Below the pieces are notes generated by a model. The model did not search any database and had not been told where the DNA came from. It worked only from the letters and a program-made list of their open reading frames with translations. A stretch of DNA of 12,895 nucleotides from positions 1-12,895 of the forward strand of contig CBFDAH010000073.1 in NCBI GenBank assembly GCA_965602785.1, written 5' to 3'. How positions within the stretch are numbered: the stretch's first letter is position 1; each line of letters begins with the position of its first letter. The position numbers and the translations under genes are program-made. Positions 6,701-12,758 of this stretch are shown here, one piece after another. This stretch comes from JBGSLA01 sp965602785 (GTDB lineage: Bacteria; Desulfobacterota; Desulfobaccia; Desulfobaccales; 0-14-0-80-60-11).

Positions 6701-8671
6701 CAGGCGGCCCTGGCCCAGGCTCTGGACACCGACCTCAGCCTGATGCAGCTCATCTATGAGGGACCCCAGGCGTTGGTTCAGAAGGCTGTGGTGGAGCCCG
6801 CTTCCTGGCAGCCGGAGCCGTCTTTTAGCCTGAACCCCGGGGACGTGATAGTCATCTCCGGCGGCGCCCGGGGGGTCACGCCCTACCTGGCCCGGGCCCT
6901 GGCGCCCTATGCGGTCCGGGTAGCGCTTCTGGGCCGCACCGAACTGAATCCCGACGTAGATTACGACGCCCTGGTCAAAAGCGTCAAGGATGAGGCCGCA
7001 CTGCGGCGCTTCCTGAAAAAGCAGCAGCCGGACCTCACCGCGGCCCAACTGGAAACCGGCGTGGCCCGCCTGCAAGCGGGTCTGGAAGTGGTCCGGACTC
7101 TGCAGGAGTTCTCTCATGCAGGCCTGGAAGCTCGATACTTCCCCTGTGACGTGGCCCAGGCCGAGGCTGTACAGAAAGCCCTGGACCAGGTGACCGGCGA
7201 ATGGGGCCGCATTGACGGTATCATTCACGGGGCCGGCATCACCCATGACTCCTTCCTGGCGTTTCTCTCCCCCGAAGATTTTTCCCGGGTGGAGAAGGTT
7301 AAGCTCAGCGGGGCCGTCAACCTGCTCCACGCCGCGCAAGACCATGGCCTGCGGTTCCTGGTGGGCCTGTCCTCGGCGGCCTGCATACAGGGCAATCCCG
7401 GCCAGGCGAACTATGCCGCGGCTAACCGGGCCATGTCAGCTTTCATCCGCGCCCAGACTCCTCCCGCCGGGACCCTGTTCGCCAAGGCCTTCATGCTGCC
7501 CCCCATCGAAGGGGTGGGTATGGCCGATGACCCTGAAATCAAGGAGCTTTTGAAGCTCAAAGGACTGGAAAAGGCATACGTCCATGCCGAAGAACTGGCC
7601 CAGCTCTTCGTCCGGGAGCTGCTCCTGGGCAGTGCCGACGACGTCTGGGTCATGCCGGCGCGCACCTTGCCCCAGGTGAAAACTACCCTCCTCGACCTCA
7701 CCGATACCCAGGCCGAGCCGGGCTCCCTTTCTGTGGCCGGTTTCAGAGCCGCGCTGCAGGAGTTGCCCATGCTGGAGTCGGTGCGCAGCCTGGACCTCAT
7801 GGCCGGAGAACTGGAAGCGGAACGGAATTTCGACTCCACCTACGACTTGTGGCTGGAAGACCACATTCCTTTCAAGTTCCTCAAGCACCCGCCGGTCTCC
7901 GGCATCATGGCCCTGGAGACCTTCTTTGAGGCCGCCCGCTTTCTGTATCCGCACCTGCAAATTCTGGGCGCCCGTCAGGTGGCCTACCGGGACCTTCTGG
8001 AGGTCCCTGTGGACCAACCCCGGCCGGCCCGTATCCACTGCCGTACCATTGTGGGCACTCCCGGTGAGCTCCTCTGTCAAGTCACCATTTCCAGCCCCAT
8101 GTTTTCCCCCACCGGTCGGGAGCTGGACCGCTGGTCCACTAACTTTGCCGGCCAGGTGATCCTGGGAGGCTCAGTGCAGCCTTTAAGGCCTATCCCCGGT
8201 CTGCCGGTTAAGCCTGAGGAGCTGGAGACCCGGCCCATGCCCCCCCAGGAAGTGGCCGACTATTATGAAAATCGCACCAGCATGCTGGGCCGCTATCAGG
8301 TCATGGAATCCCTGGAGGGCACAGCCCACGGGTGCATCCGGGGCGCTCTGGTGTATCGGGAGATCGCCGATTTTCCGGGCGCAGGACCGAACCACTACCA
8401 GTACTCCCCCTATCTCCTCGAGGCCTTCCTGCATCTGGTGAATTTCTATATCGTCATGCGGGACGAAGACGAGGAGCGGCGCATGATCCCGGCCGGGTTC
8501 GGCGAGCTGCGTCTCAACCGCCGCAGCCGGGAGGGCGAGCGTTTGACCCTGGAGGCCCGGCTTCTGAACGAAAACCCGGAAAGCTACACCTGGAACGCTC
8601 GAGCCCTGGACGACACCGGCGAAACCATCATGCAGATCACGGGTTTGAACCTGCGCTGGTTTGTTGAATAA
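722..8671 (+). CDS. Iterative PUFA-synthase-like megasynthase (NMO'-NMO-KS-AT-ACP-KR-DH)
   Basis: Predicted cytosolic multidomain synthase, 2649 aa from ATG 722, building a fatty or polyketide chain from malonyl units. Domains: degenerate NMO-like TIM barrel (about 5-260, KGSEASG at 137-143); FMN-dependent NMO/FabK/PfaD-type enoyl reductase (about 340-625, EGHEAGGHVG at 475-484 with catalytic-type His482, then a GGI phosphate-binding region near 515); ketosynthase (about 699-1155, Cys900 in SAACATS, His1041, Lys1072, His1077); acyltransferase (about 1258-1570, Ser1346 in GHSLGE, His1452 in AFHSP, malonyl-like); a helical segment and a Pro/Ala linker; one ACP (about 1700-1775, Ser1733); KR structural half (about 1830-2030) and catalytic half (GGARGV at 2047-2052, Tyr2231 in QANYAAAN); C-terminal double-hotdog dehydratase (about 2360-2649, His2381 in LEDH). 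The order resembles PfaA, but with the reductase fused in front, one ACP instead of a tandem array, and no chain-length factor. No thioesterase domain or phosphopantetheinyl transferase is visible in the window. Oddities are in the findings. First gene of a three-gene operon. Domain calls are secure; the product is unknown. Confidence 0.93.
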   Translation: MSEGALRPFLAFVWQSQDLNRAVVDMARNTATTAIFDVSRHDFREWTADLNAVGAVHVKISPAAFLDPDLPDFIRVAGVETIWVEYHPALVPGTPDAFLARVRELENLCRVVPISGDLDFLLTLVDADQPPEAVALKGSEASGLVSRETLGILFATLEQAVSSRTKAPGLIIWGGVGTPEVAAAFLASGAVGVVCESLHWLTDLVTAPDELKDRLSRLTPEHTTLVGNALGVPCRVFDKGNSLAVRELRDLTNRWLSEADPEEARRTFANQVLEQATPALESRLTRQELIFLGPEAALANSFAQRFGVSTQEAVTGFLAELDRLLQEADLVKDSFRKSPAANELGTTYPFIQGAMTWISDIPYFARAVAEAGGLPTLALGLRDRQALDRDLGQLQEVMGERPYGVNLIALPENPCLEDQLAWVVEKRPPLAVIAAGDPAYAQRLVQQGIPVCYLAPNEGLLRLALQAGVRWVVLEGHEAGGHVGAHSTLTLAQMALELKRREPELFQNAWVVLAGGIFNRATAFRAAMLGADALQMGTVYLATREIVATGALSPLYQQMILEAEPGATGVSGETVGLGVRSLKTAKMEAIQALEREFAAGREDEASFRHRLEALSVRSLLIAARGVREPGEATLEEAACLEEGQFMSGAVAGIIPRVLSLAELHQELAAGPLSLACPRMSLLGPPAVLRPSRDEVRRERVAITGMAVVNALGNSPRDIWEASLALKSGIIEVPPSHWDHSPYYDPDPRAPEKTYCKVGAFQDIEINRKELGIPPQDFRTMSNSTRLTLWLAHQALNESGILDADIPRERIAVLVSQNSGEVASTLRDLVIGLAAPHVVRSVGNIVALTPPQAQAAEDIIKSSLLQVDDTTLLGRLNCTAGGFICNKYGFRGPSFSVSAACATSLVALYAAYLMVRNGVIDAAVVGGGEETLTPGHFLEFSALGALAGLSGNSRLPQQMSRPFDRYRDGMVLGEGGGIIVIERESVARRRGAQVHAYITGMGASNSDQGMVESLAETQEIALRAAFDDTLYSPDTVDLVECHATATMQGDGEEVQALKAFFPQGRRTYLTSFKSQIGHTLGASGLNSLIRGVKAMQTGVIPASLNYDTPDPQIDLESWGFLVPEQPENWPQPLDHPRRLMVNAFGFGGANYVVHLEENQERDASVLVSPPAVPEPIAPEGKAPSEEKAAPQVSGMTFLRAQTGNLAYRLAVFAASDREAREKAMAARPLDATIPLTNRERRNLERQGLFFGLEDETAPPLALIFAGQGTYYSGMGKELYETFPPIRHWMDRLAEVADFDLLHLLFHSRDEDLQRTLWQQPALFTLNYSVIRHLLDLGLRPAAMAGHSLGELVALSVAGVFSYEDGFRIVHKRAQCMDKAGDIEGDPGVMIAVNVPLDILEEKVAARDNVYFTNYNSPRQVVLGGGTREVNELKEELDQEGYWTHPLKVSMAFHSPIMQVIRSEMQAFVDTITFHPPQIPVISNTTQQPFPDDPEAIKRTVMAHLESPVHWMQNVQTLWDDFGARLFVEVGPKDTLCNLTLETLPEAVTMPTCDPEGEARIFRTAAARLFVQGHLPAARTAAVMDLSSAPPAAPAGVVTAPASPEKVASVVQREINTFVLESFGKYLKPAILAALRQEVDSSLSETDLDRILQEGFRAAPAPMVSLPQRGAQPAPSPAPAAAPARLEVVRAAPAAAAEPGDYLERIIRIIMDATGYERDEIEPEMDLRQDLAIRSSRLPVIMDAAEREFGIAIRIDDFLGVLTVQDLAERLAEVVARDGAAPVAGAEAPRGPLAPSVEPTEEAVPGPEAPTDREPLKRLVFRRAPLEKSAGTPLQLKPGQGVAVLHLGGDGSLSRDAAEYCRHNWQSLVTQLDILGQGDPATSFDLRTSEGAAAAVQRLAETPDLAGLIITLDPAADELLSITDIPGLLTGLFMAVQNLLTSPAKEFCLVLTRSLALAGPALVLVEGLLGMFLAAAQEYPDFLFRTVSLDGDTDFQAALAQALDTDLSLMQLIYEGPQALVQKAVVEPASWQPEPSFSLNPGDVIVISGGARGVTPYLARALAPYAVRVALLGRTELNPDVDYDALVKSVKDEAALRRFLKKQQPDLTAAQLETGVARLQAGLEVVRTLQEFSHAGLEARYFPCDVAQAEAVQKALDQVTGEWGRIDGIIHGAGITHDSFLAFLSPEDFSRVEKVKLSGAVNLLHAAQDHGLRFLVGLSSAACIQGNPGQANYAAANRAMSAFIRAQTPPAGTLFAKAFMLPPIEGVGMADDPEIKELLKLKGLEKAYVHAEELAQLFVRELLLGSADDVWVMPARTLPQVKTTLLDLTDTQAEPGSLSVAGFRAALQELPMLESVRSLDLMAGELEAERNFDSTYDLWLEDHIPFKFLKHPPVSGIMALETFFEAARFLYPHLQILGARQVAYRDLLEVPVDQPRPARIHCRTIVGTPGELLCQVTISSPMFSPTGRELDRWSTNFAGQVILGGSVQPLRPIPGLPVKPEELETRPMPPQEVADYYENRTSMLGRYQVMESLEGTAHGCIRGALVYREIADFPGAGPNHYQYSPYLLEAFLHLVNFYIVMRDEDEERRMIPAGFGELRLNRRSREGERLTLEARLLNENPESYTWNARALDDTGETIMQITGLNLRWFVE

Positions 8672-8706
8672 GATTTATAACCCCTTTTATTTCCAGGAGC
8701 CCTGAC

Positions 8707-9831
8707 ATGGCCGGTGTATCAGTCACCCCGGTACAAACTCGGAAAGAGATGAAGGCCTTCATCGACCTTCCCTGGGACCTCTACCGGGACGCCCCCCACT
8801 GGATCCCACCCATCAAGAGCCAGGTGGCCAAGCTCCTCTCTCCCGGTCACCATCCGTACTGGGAGTTTTCCCGGCGGGAGCTTTTTCTGGCTCGGCGGGG
8901 CTCGGAGGTGGTGGGCCGGGTGGCCGCCATCGTGGATGACCACTACAATGAATATCAGCAAGAAAAAATGGGTACCTGGGGCTTCTTCGAGTGCCGCCGG
9001 GACCCGGAAGCCGCCACCGCCCTTTTCGCCGCCGCCACCGGTTGGGTGCGCCAGCAGGGCATGGAATTCCTTCGGGGGCCCTTAAATCCTTCCCTCAATT
9101 ACGAGGCCGGCATCCTGGTCCAAGGATTCGATTCCCGTCCCACCTTATTTATGACCTACAATCCGCCGTATTATTTAGAACTAGTAATGCTTTCAGGTTT
9201 TCGCAAAGAAAAAGACCTCCTGACCTATCTCACCAGCCGGGACCATAAACCGCCGGAATGGGCCATGTCACTGGGGGAGCGCCTCGTCCAAAAACAGGAA
9301 GTCACCATTCGAACCTTGGACCCCAAACGGTTCGACGAGGAAGTGCGTCTCCTCACCCAAATCTACGTGGAGTGCTGGGGCCAAAACTGGGGCTTCGTAC
9401 CTCCCACCGTGGCTGAAGTAAGAGACATGGTCCAGAACCTCAACCCTATTATCGACCTGGACCTGGCCTTTTTCCTGTACGTTGGGGAAGAGCCGGTGGG
9501 AGTGTGCATCGTCATTCCCGACATCACCCCTCTCCTGCAGCGCTTCAACGGCAAGCTGGGCCTCAGGGCGCTCATCAAAAAACACCTCTATTGGTCGGAG
9601 ATCACCGGCTGCCGGGGCTTTATCTTGGGGGTGAAAGAAGAATACCGGCAAGTGGGGGCGCCCCTGGTGGCCCTCCATTACCTCATACGGGCGGCGGAGA
9701 AGAAGCTCCAATACCACTATGTGGAGCTGGGCTGGAATCTCGAGGACAACCAGGCCATCAACCTCCTGTATGAAGAAGGTGGTTTGCGGCCTCATAAGCG
9801 CTACCGCATTTTTCGCAAGGATCTTGTGTAA
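8707..9831 (+). CDS. YghO / bacterial ceramide synthase-like GNAT-fold acyltransferase
   Basis: 374 aa, the usual length for the YghO family of double GNAT-fold proteins. Seen: the N-terminal DLYRDAPHWIPPI stretch, the family core RGPLNPSLNYEAG followed by GFDSRPTLFMTYNPPYY (about 122-158), and the C-terminal ELGWNLEDNQAIN with a G-(x)-K-YRIFRK ending (about 340-372). There is no signal peptide or membrane segment. The bacterial ceramide synthase of Caulobacter, which N-acylates a sphingoid base with an acyl chain, belongs to this family as far as I recall; other members are uncharacterised. The gene starts 35 bases after the synthase stop, with AGGAG seven bases before the ATG, so the two are very likely co-transcribed. 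A role in moving the synthase's acyl chain onto an amine acceptor is inferred from family and context. No serine palmitoyltransferase or ceramide reductase is in the window, so actual ceramide synthesis is not shown. Confidence 0.8.
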   Translation: MAGVSVTPVQTRKEMKAFIDLPWDLYRDAPHWIPPIKSQVAKLLSPGHHPYWEFSRRELFLARRGSEVVGRVAAIVDDHYNEYQQEKMGTWGFFECRRDPEAATALFAAATGWVRQQGMEFLRGPLNPSLNYEAGILVQGFDSRPTLFMTYNPPYYLELVMLSGFRKEKDLLTYLTSRDHKPPEWAMSLGERLVQKQEVTIRTLDPKRFDEEVRLLTQIYVECWGQNWGFVPPTVAEVRDMVQNLNPIIDLDLAFFLYVGEEPVGVCIVIPDITPLLQRFNGKLGLRALIKKHLYWSEITGCRGFILGVKEEYRQVGAPLVALHYLIRAAEKKLQYHYVELGWNLEDNQAINLLYEEGGLRPHKRYRIFRKDLV

Positions 9832-9848
9832 ATTTCCCATCTCTTGAA

Positions 9849-10754
9849 ATGACTTCCCCACCCACTTTCCCTGAATTCAAACCTCTGGAACTGGCTGACC
9901 GGGAGGTTCTTTATCCCCGCTTCTGGGCCTACCAACCGGTTACCTCGGAGCTGACCTTTTCCAACCTGTTCATCTGGCGGGGGGGCTACCACCTCAACTG
10001 GACCCTGGCTGAGGACTTCCTGGTGTTGCTAAGCGACTCCCCCAAGGGCCCCTGGGTTTTTCCGCCCCTCGGCCCCTCCCCCCGGACGGCTCTCTGCCGT
10101 CGCCTCCTCACCTGGCTCAAAGAGGTGCGCCTCGCCCCGGACCCCCGCCTGGAACGGGTCGACCAACGGCTCTGGGATGAATTGGCGGCCGCGGGTGGCT
10201 TTGCCGGTGAGCCCATGCGGGACCATTTCGACTACGTCTACCTCACCACCGACCTCATTGGTTTAGCCGGCCGTAAGTATCACGACAAACGCAACCACCT
10301 GAACAGCCTCCGGCGCACCCACCGGCACGCCTATGAGCCCCTGACCACCGAACATCTCGGTGACTGCCTGGAGTTAGCCAATAAGTGGTGTGAAATCAAG
10401 CGCTGTGAGGATGATATGAATCTCATGGAGGAGTGGCAGGCGGTGCGGGAAGCTTTGAGCCATTTTCCGGACCTTCACCTCACGGGCGGGGCCATTTTTT
10501 TTGAGGGCCGGCTGGAAGCCTTTTCTGTGGGGGAGTTGCTGAACGCCGAAACTGTGGTCATCCATCTGGAAAAGGCCAACCCCGGTATTCGGGGCCTCTA
10601 TGCCGCCATCAACCAGGCTTTCCTGGAGGACGCCTGGGGGAAGACCACATTGGTCAATCGGGAGCAGGACTTGGGGGAATCAGGCTTGCGGGCCGCCAAG
10701 CTCTCCTACAATCCCCACCACCTGGAGGAAAAGTACACCGTCCGCCTGGCCTGA
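9849..10754 (+). CDS. DUF2156 (phosphatidylglycerol lysyltransferase C-terminal-like) protein
   Basis: 301 aa. The sequence shows the features of DUF2156, the GNAT-fold domain found at the C-terminus of MprF, which moves aminoacyl groups from tRNA to phosphatidylglycerol. Seen: the N-terminal SELTFSNLFIWR (about 36-47), a central KYHDKRNHLNS basic motif (about 142-152), GRLEAFSVGE, and the closing VNREQDLGESGLRAAKLSY segment (Asn270 onward). Unlike MprF there is no membrane domain, as in other stand-alone members of unknown substrate. It starts only 17 bases after the preceding stop and has no recognisable Shine-Dalgarno sequence; no better in-frame start is near, so translation may depend on coupling to the gene before it. 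It is the last operon gene, 68 bases before the terminator stem. Likely job: a further acyl or aminoacyl transfer to the lipid product (inference). Confidence 0.8.
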   Translation: MTSPPTFPEFKPLELADREVLYPRFWAYQPVTSELTFSNLFIWRGGYHLNWTLAEDFLVLLSDSPKGPWVFPPLGPSPRTALCRRLLTWLKEVRLAPDPRLERVDQRLWDELAAAGGFAGEPMRDHFDYVYLTTDLIGLAGRKYHDKRNHLNSLRRTHRHAYEPLTTEHLGDCLELANKWCEIKRCEDDMNLMEEWQAVREALSHFPDLHLTGGAIFFEGRLEAFSVGELLNAETVVIHLEKANPGIRGLYAAINQAFLEDAWGKTTLVNREQDLGESGLRAAKLSYNPHHLEEKYTVRLA

Positions 10755-10794
10755 GGACCCGAACCGGTCACGCCAGGGGAATCTCCGGGAATCA

Positions 10795-10810
10795 GCCCGG
10801 GAGGCCGGGC
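10795..10810 (+). other. Small GC hairpin upstream of the operon terminator
   Basis: GCCCGG (10795-10800) and CCGGGC (10805-10810) form a perfect 6-bp stem with a four-base GAGG loop. It has no T run of its own but precedes the terminator hairpin by 12 bases and may help protect the 3' end of the operon transcript. Confidence 0.4.
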
Positions 10811-10822
10811 GGCAAACGCCAC

Positions 10823-10858
10823 AAGGGGCCCACCCCGGCAGGGTGCGCCCCTTTTTTT
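10823..10858 (+). terminator. Intrinsic terminator of the lipid synthase operon
   Basis: A 13-bp stem (10823-10835 with 10841-10853, one C-C mismatch) closes a five-base CGGCA loop and runs into seven T (10852-10858). It lies between the DUF2156 stop at 10754 and the converging ATPase stop at 10878. On the minus strand the stem exists but is not followed by a T run, so it serves mainly the plus strand. Confidence 0.88.
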
Positions 10859-10877
10859 CTGCCCTGATAATTCGGCC

Positions 10878-12347
10878 TTACACTCGGAGATGAGGCTCCA
10901 CCAGCACCGAGTCGTAGTCGATCACCTCTTTGGGCTTCACAAAATAGCTCTGGCAGGCGAAATCCAGGAGTTGAGGGGATAGGCTGGGCTCCACCTCCAA
11001 GAAGCGGGCCCGGTCCATGAGGTTCTCGATAATGTCCCGGGGATGGCAGGCGCTCATGGGACGGGAGGCCGCAAAGTAGTGCCGGGCCATCATATTGCGC
11101 ACGATCTCCTCATCGAAGGCGATGTTTTGCTGCCCACAGACCCGACGGAAGATATCCAGATATTGCTCCACATTGACGTGGCCGATGAAAATTTTGTGGC
11201 GGATGCGCCTCAGAAAGGCGGCGTCGGCCAGGCCGTAGGGGTCCAGGTTGGTGGCGAAGATGACCAGCTGGTCGAAGGGCACCGCAAACTGCTGCCCCGT
11301 ATTGAGGTAGAGAAAATCCTGACGGGTTTCCAGGGGATACATCCAGCGGTTCAGCAGAACCCGGGGGGGCATCTTCTGGCGTCCGAAGTCGTCGATGAGA
11401 AAAATGCCATTGTTGGCCCGGAGCTGGTGAGGCGCCTCATAATAGCGCAGGCTGGGGTTGTATTTAAGTTCTAAAGAATCCTCGGTCATCTCACCCCCGG
11501 CGATGATCAAGGGCCGTCGGCACAGTACCCAGCGGCGGTCCTGAAGAGTAATGTCATGGCTGGGGGCTACCGGATCGTGGTTGACCTCGTCAAAGAGACT
11601 GATGATCTGGCCGAATACATAAATGGCGTGGGGGATGAACACCGGGTCCGGAAAGGCCTCTCCAATGGCCTTGGCGATGACCGTTTTGCCGCTGCCTGTG
11701 GGACCGAACAGGAAGATGGAGCGGCCGCTTACCAGGGCCGGGCCGACTCGATAGATGAGTTCCTCCGGCACCACCAGCTCGCCGAACACCTCCCGAAGAC
11801 GCTCCTCACTCACCCCCGATTGCTGAATGGTTTGGCTTTCCACCCACTCCCAATAGTCATCCAGGGGCACCGGAGCCGGCCCCACATAGCTGTTGATCTC
11901 CATATACTGCTCGGCTCGCCGCCGCCCCGTGTCGCTCAGGGTATAGCGCAGATCCACCAGCATATGGGAAGCCTGGCGCTGGAGAATGTCCCGGGGCTTG
12001 ATGTCCAGGTACCTCTGACTCTTCAGATACTCGATGAGAATTTCCACCAGGGTGTCAGGCAGCTTAATGGCGTCGGCCATTTCCCGCACGGTGAAGGACT
12101 CCCGGAAAAAGCACTGCTTCAGCACGAGCTGGGCGAGAAGAGTTTCGGGAATGCCGGTCTCCCTCAGGGTGCGGGGTACAGCCGGGAACGCCGGGGATAA
12201 TTCGGCCAGCACCTCAGGAGTAACGAGGTTCAGCTCCACCAGATGCTTGGCCAGACTGCCGCGTTTTCTTTTCTGATTTACCTGGGCGAGCCTGAGTTGT
12301 TCTGGCGTTAGAACGTTTTCCTTAAGAAGCCGTTGGGCCAGATTCAT
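10878..12347 (-). CDS. AAA ATPase with N-terminal GspE/MshE-N-like region
   Basis: 489 aa from ATG at 12347, chosen because GGGGGAG lies just upstream; an in-frame ATG 28 codons earlier (12431) lacks such a site. Residues about 3-50 contain two repeats of the pattern L-x-L-TPE-x-L, resembling the N-terminal helical domain of type II secretion/pilus ATPases (GspE, MshE). About 75-150 looks like a winged-helix segment. The AAA core has Walker A GPTGSGKT (215-222), Walker B IFLIDD (315-320, Asp-Asp rather than Asp-Glu), a sensor-1 type FATN (Asn367), paired arginines 380-381, and a CHPRDIIENLMDRARF helix (434-449) in sensor-2 position. It is soluble, with no membrane segments. AAA proteins of this MoxR/chaperone-like sort remodel partner complexes; the partner is not visible here. 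It converges on the lipid operon, so it is probably a separate function. Confidence 0.85.
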   Translation of the reverse strand: MNLAQRLLKENVLTPEQLRLAQVNQKRKRGSLAKHLVELNLVTPEVLAELSPAFPAVPRTLRETGIPETLLAQLVLKQCFFRESFTVREMADAIKLPDTLVEILIEYLKSQRYLDIKPRDILQRQASHMLVDLRYTLSDTGRRRAEQYMEINSYVGPAPVPLDDYWEWVESQTIQQSGVSEERLREVFGELVVPEELIYRVGPALVSGRSIFLFGPTGSGKTVIAKAIGEAFPDPVFIPHAIYVFGQIISLFDEVNHDPVAPSHDITLQDRRWVLCRRPLIIAGGEMTEDSLELKYNPSLRYYEAPHQLRANNGIFLIDDFGRQKMPPRVLLNRWMYPLETRQDFLYLNTGQQFAVPFDQLVIFATNLDPYGLADAAFLRRIRHKIFIGHVNVEQYLDIFRRVCGQQNIAFDEEIVRNMMARHYFAASRPMSACHPRDIIENLMDRARFLEVEPSLSPQLLDFACQSYFVKPKEVIDYDSVLVEPHLRV

Positions 12348-12365
12348 CTTTTCTCCCCCGTAGTT

Positions 12366-12405
12366 CGAGTTTTTCTCGGTAAACCTGACGCCCTCTGCGG
12401 TCAGG
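12366..12405 (-). other. Tandem hairpins in the ATPase gene leader
   Basis: On the minus strand, just upstream of the ribosome binding site, a CCTGAC/GTCAGG stem-loop (12384-12405, with an inner GC pair and one bulge) is followed by a CGAG/CTCG hairpin with a five-base A loop (12366-12378). The first hairpin's loop and inner stem (12391-12399) are perfectly complementary over nine bases to 12443-12451 further upstream, giving a competing fold. Whether transcription starts early enough to include that partner is unknown. Confidence 0.35.
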
Positions 12406-12565
12406 CGCTCAAGCGACCACCGGGACCGCATCCCCCGGCTGGCGCAGAGGGATGTCTGGGACCCCCATCCTACCTCAATAAAGTTGCAAAGATTACTCCA
12501 AGAATCAATAAATTTTTTAAAAAGTTGTTTAAGGTTTTCCGGCGAGACAGTCGATTAGGGGTAAA

Positions 12566-12573
12566 AAGGAGGG
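12566..12573 (+). promoter_or_regulatory. Strong Shine-Dalgarno of the 23-codon gene
   Basis: AAGGAGGG sits five bases before the ATG at 12579, one of the best ribosome binding sites in the window. It is the main support for the very short reading frame that follows. Confidence 0.6.
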
Positions 12574-12578
12574 AAATT

Positions 12579-12650
12579 ATGAGTTGGCTGGCCTTCCCCC
12601 TGGGTCTGGTCCTGGGCTCCTGGTTAACCATTCTCTGCCTCAGGCTGTAA
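12579..12650 (+). CDS. 23-aa hydrophobic single-span mini-protein
   Basis: The frame runs ATG to TAA over 23 codons. Apart from an N-terminal Ser, a Thr and one Arg near the end, the residues are hydrophobic or small: two Trp (3, 15), many Leu, Gly 9 and 13, one Cys (20), and a C-terminal Leu-Arg-Leu. That is just long enough for one membrane helix. The strong Shine-Dalgarno with correct spacing argues against chance. It is divergent from the ATPase gene, with an AT-rich region between them that could hold promoters for both (a TTGCAA at 12484-12489 and AATAAA at 12507-12512 are 17 bases apart, but the match is weak). Such peptides often act as small subunits or regulators of membrane complexes, or as toxins; nothing here shows which. 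I do not recognise a family. Confidence 0.5.
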   Translation: MSWLAFPLGLVLGSWLTILCLRL

Positions 12651-12681
12651 CGGGCCGGAAACAGCCCCCCTTAAGGCCGCG

Positions 12682-12719
12682 GTGCCCAGGACCATGGCGA
12701 ACTTTCATGGGCAGGGCAC
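12682..12719. other. Imperfect inverted repeat between the mini-gene and sulfatase gene
   Basis: GTGCCC (12682-12687) pairs with GGGCAC (12714-12719), and inside them CCATG (12692-12696) pairs with CATGG (12706-12710) across a nine-base loop, with unpaired bases between the two stems. No T run follows directly. It may help end transcription of the mini-gene or separate the two converging units. Confidence 0.35.
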
Positions 12720-12722
12720 ACT

Positions 12723-12754
12723 AAAAAACAGAGCCCCTACCCATTTTGGCTTTG
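12723..12754 (-). terminator. Intrinsic terminator of the sulfatase-like gene
   Basis: On the minus strand CAAAGCC (12748-12754) pairs with GGCTCTG (12729-12735), with one mismatch across a 12-base loop, and six T follow at once (12723-12728). It begins four bases after the stop codon at 12759-12761. The stem is short but the position and T run are right. Confidence 0.5.
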
Positions 12755-12758
12755 TCCT

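Noticed and set aside
6269..7345. 358-codon open frame on the minus strand inside the synthase gene
   Set aside because: It is opposite the KR domain and has the same GC-driven composition with no domain or start signal.
11556..12200. 214-codon plus-strand frame opposite the ATPase gene
   Set aside because: It is antisense to the Walker A and N-terminal region of a clear AAA gene and shows no domain of its own.
12348..12431. N-terminal extension of the ATPase by 28 codons
   Set aside because: The extension overlaps the leader hairpins, does not resemble the family, and lacks a ribosome site, whereas ATG 12347 has GGGGGAG just upstream.
12333..12650. 105-codon plus-strand frame ending with the mini-gene
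   Set aside because: Its first 82 codons run through the ATPase leader with no ribosome site; only the last 23 codons from ATG 12579 have a start signal.
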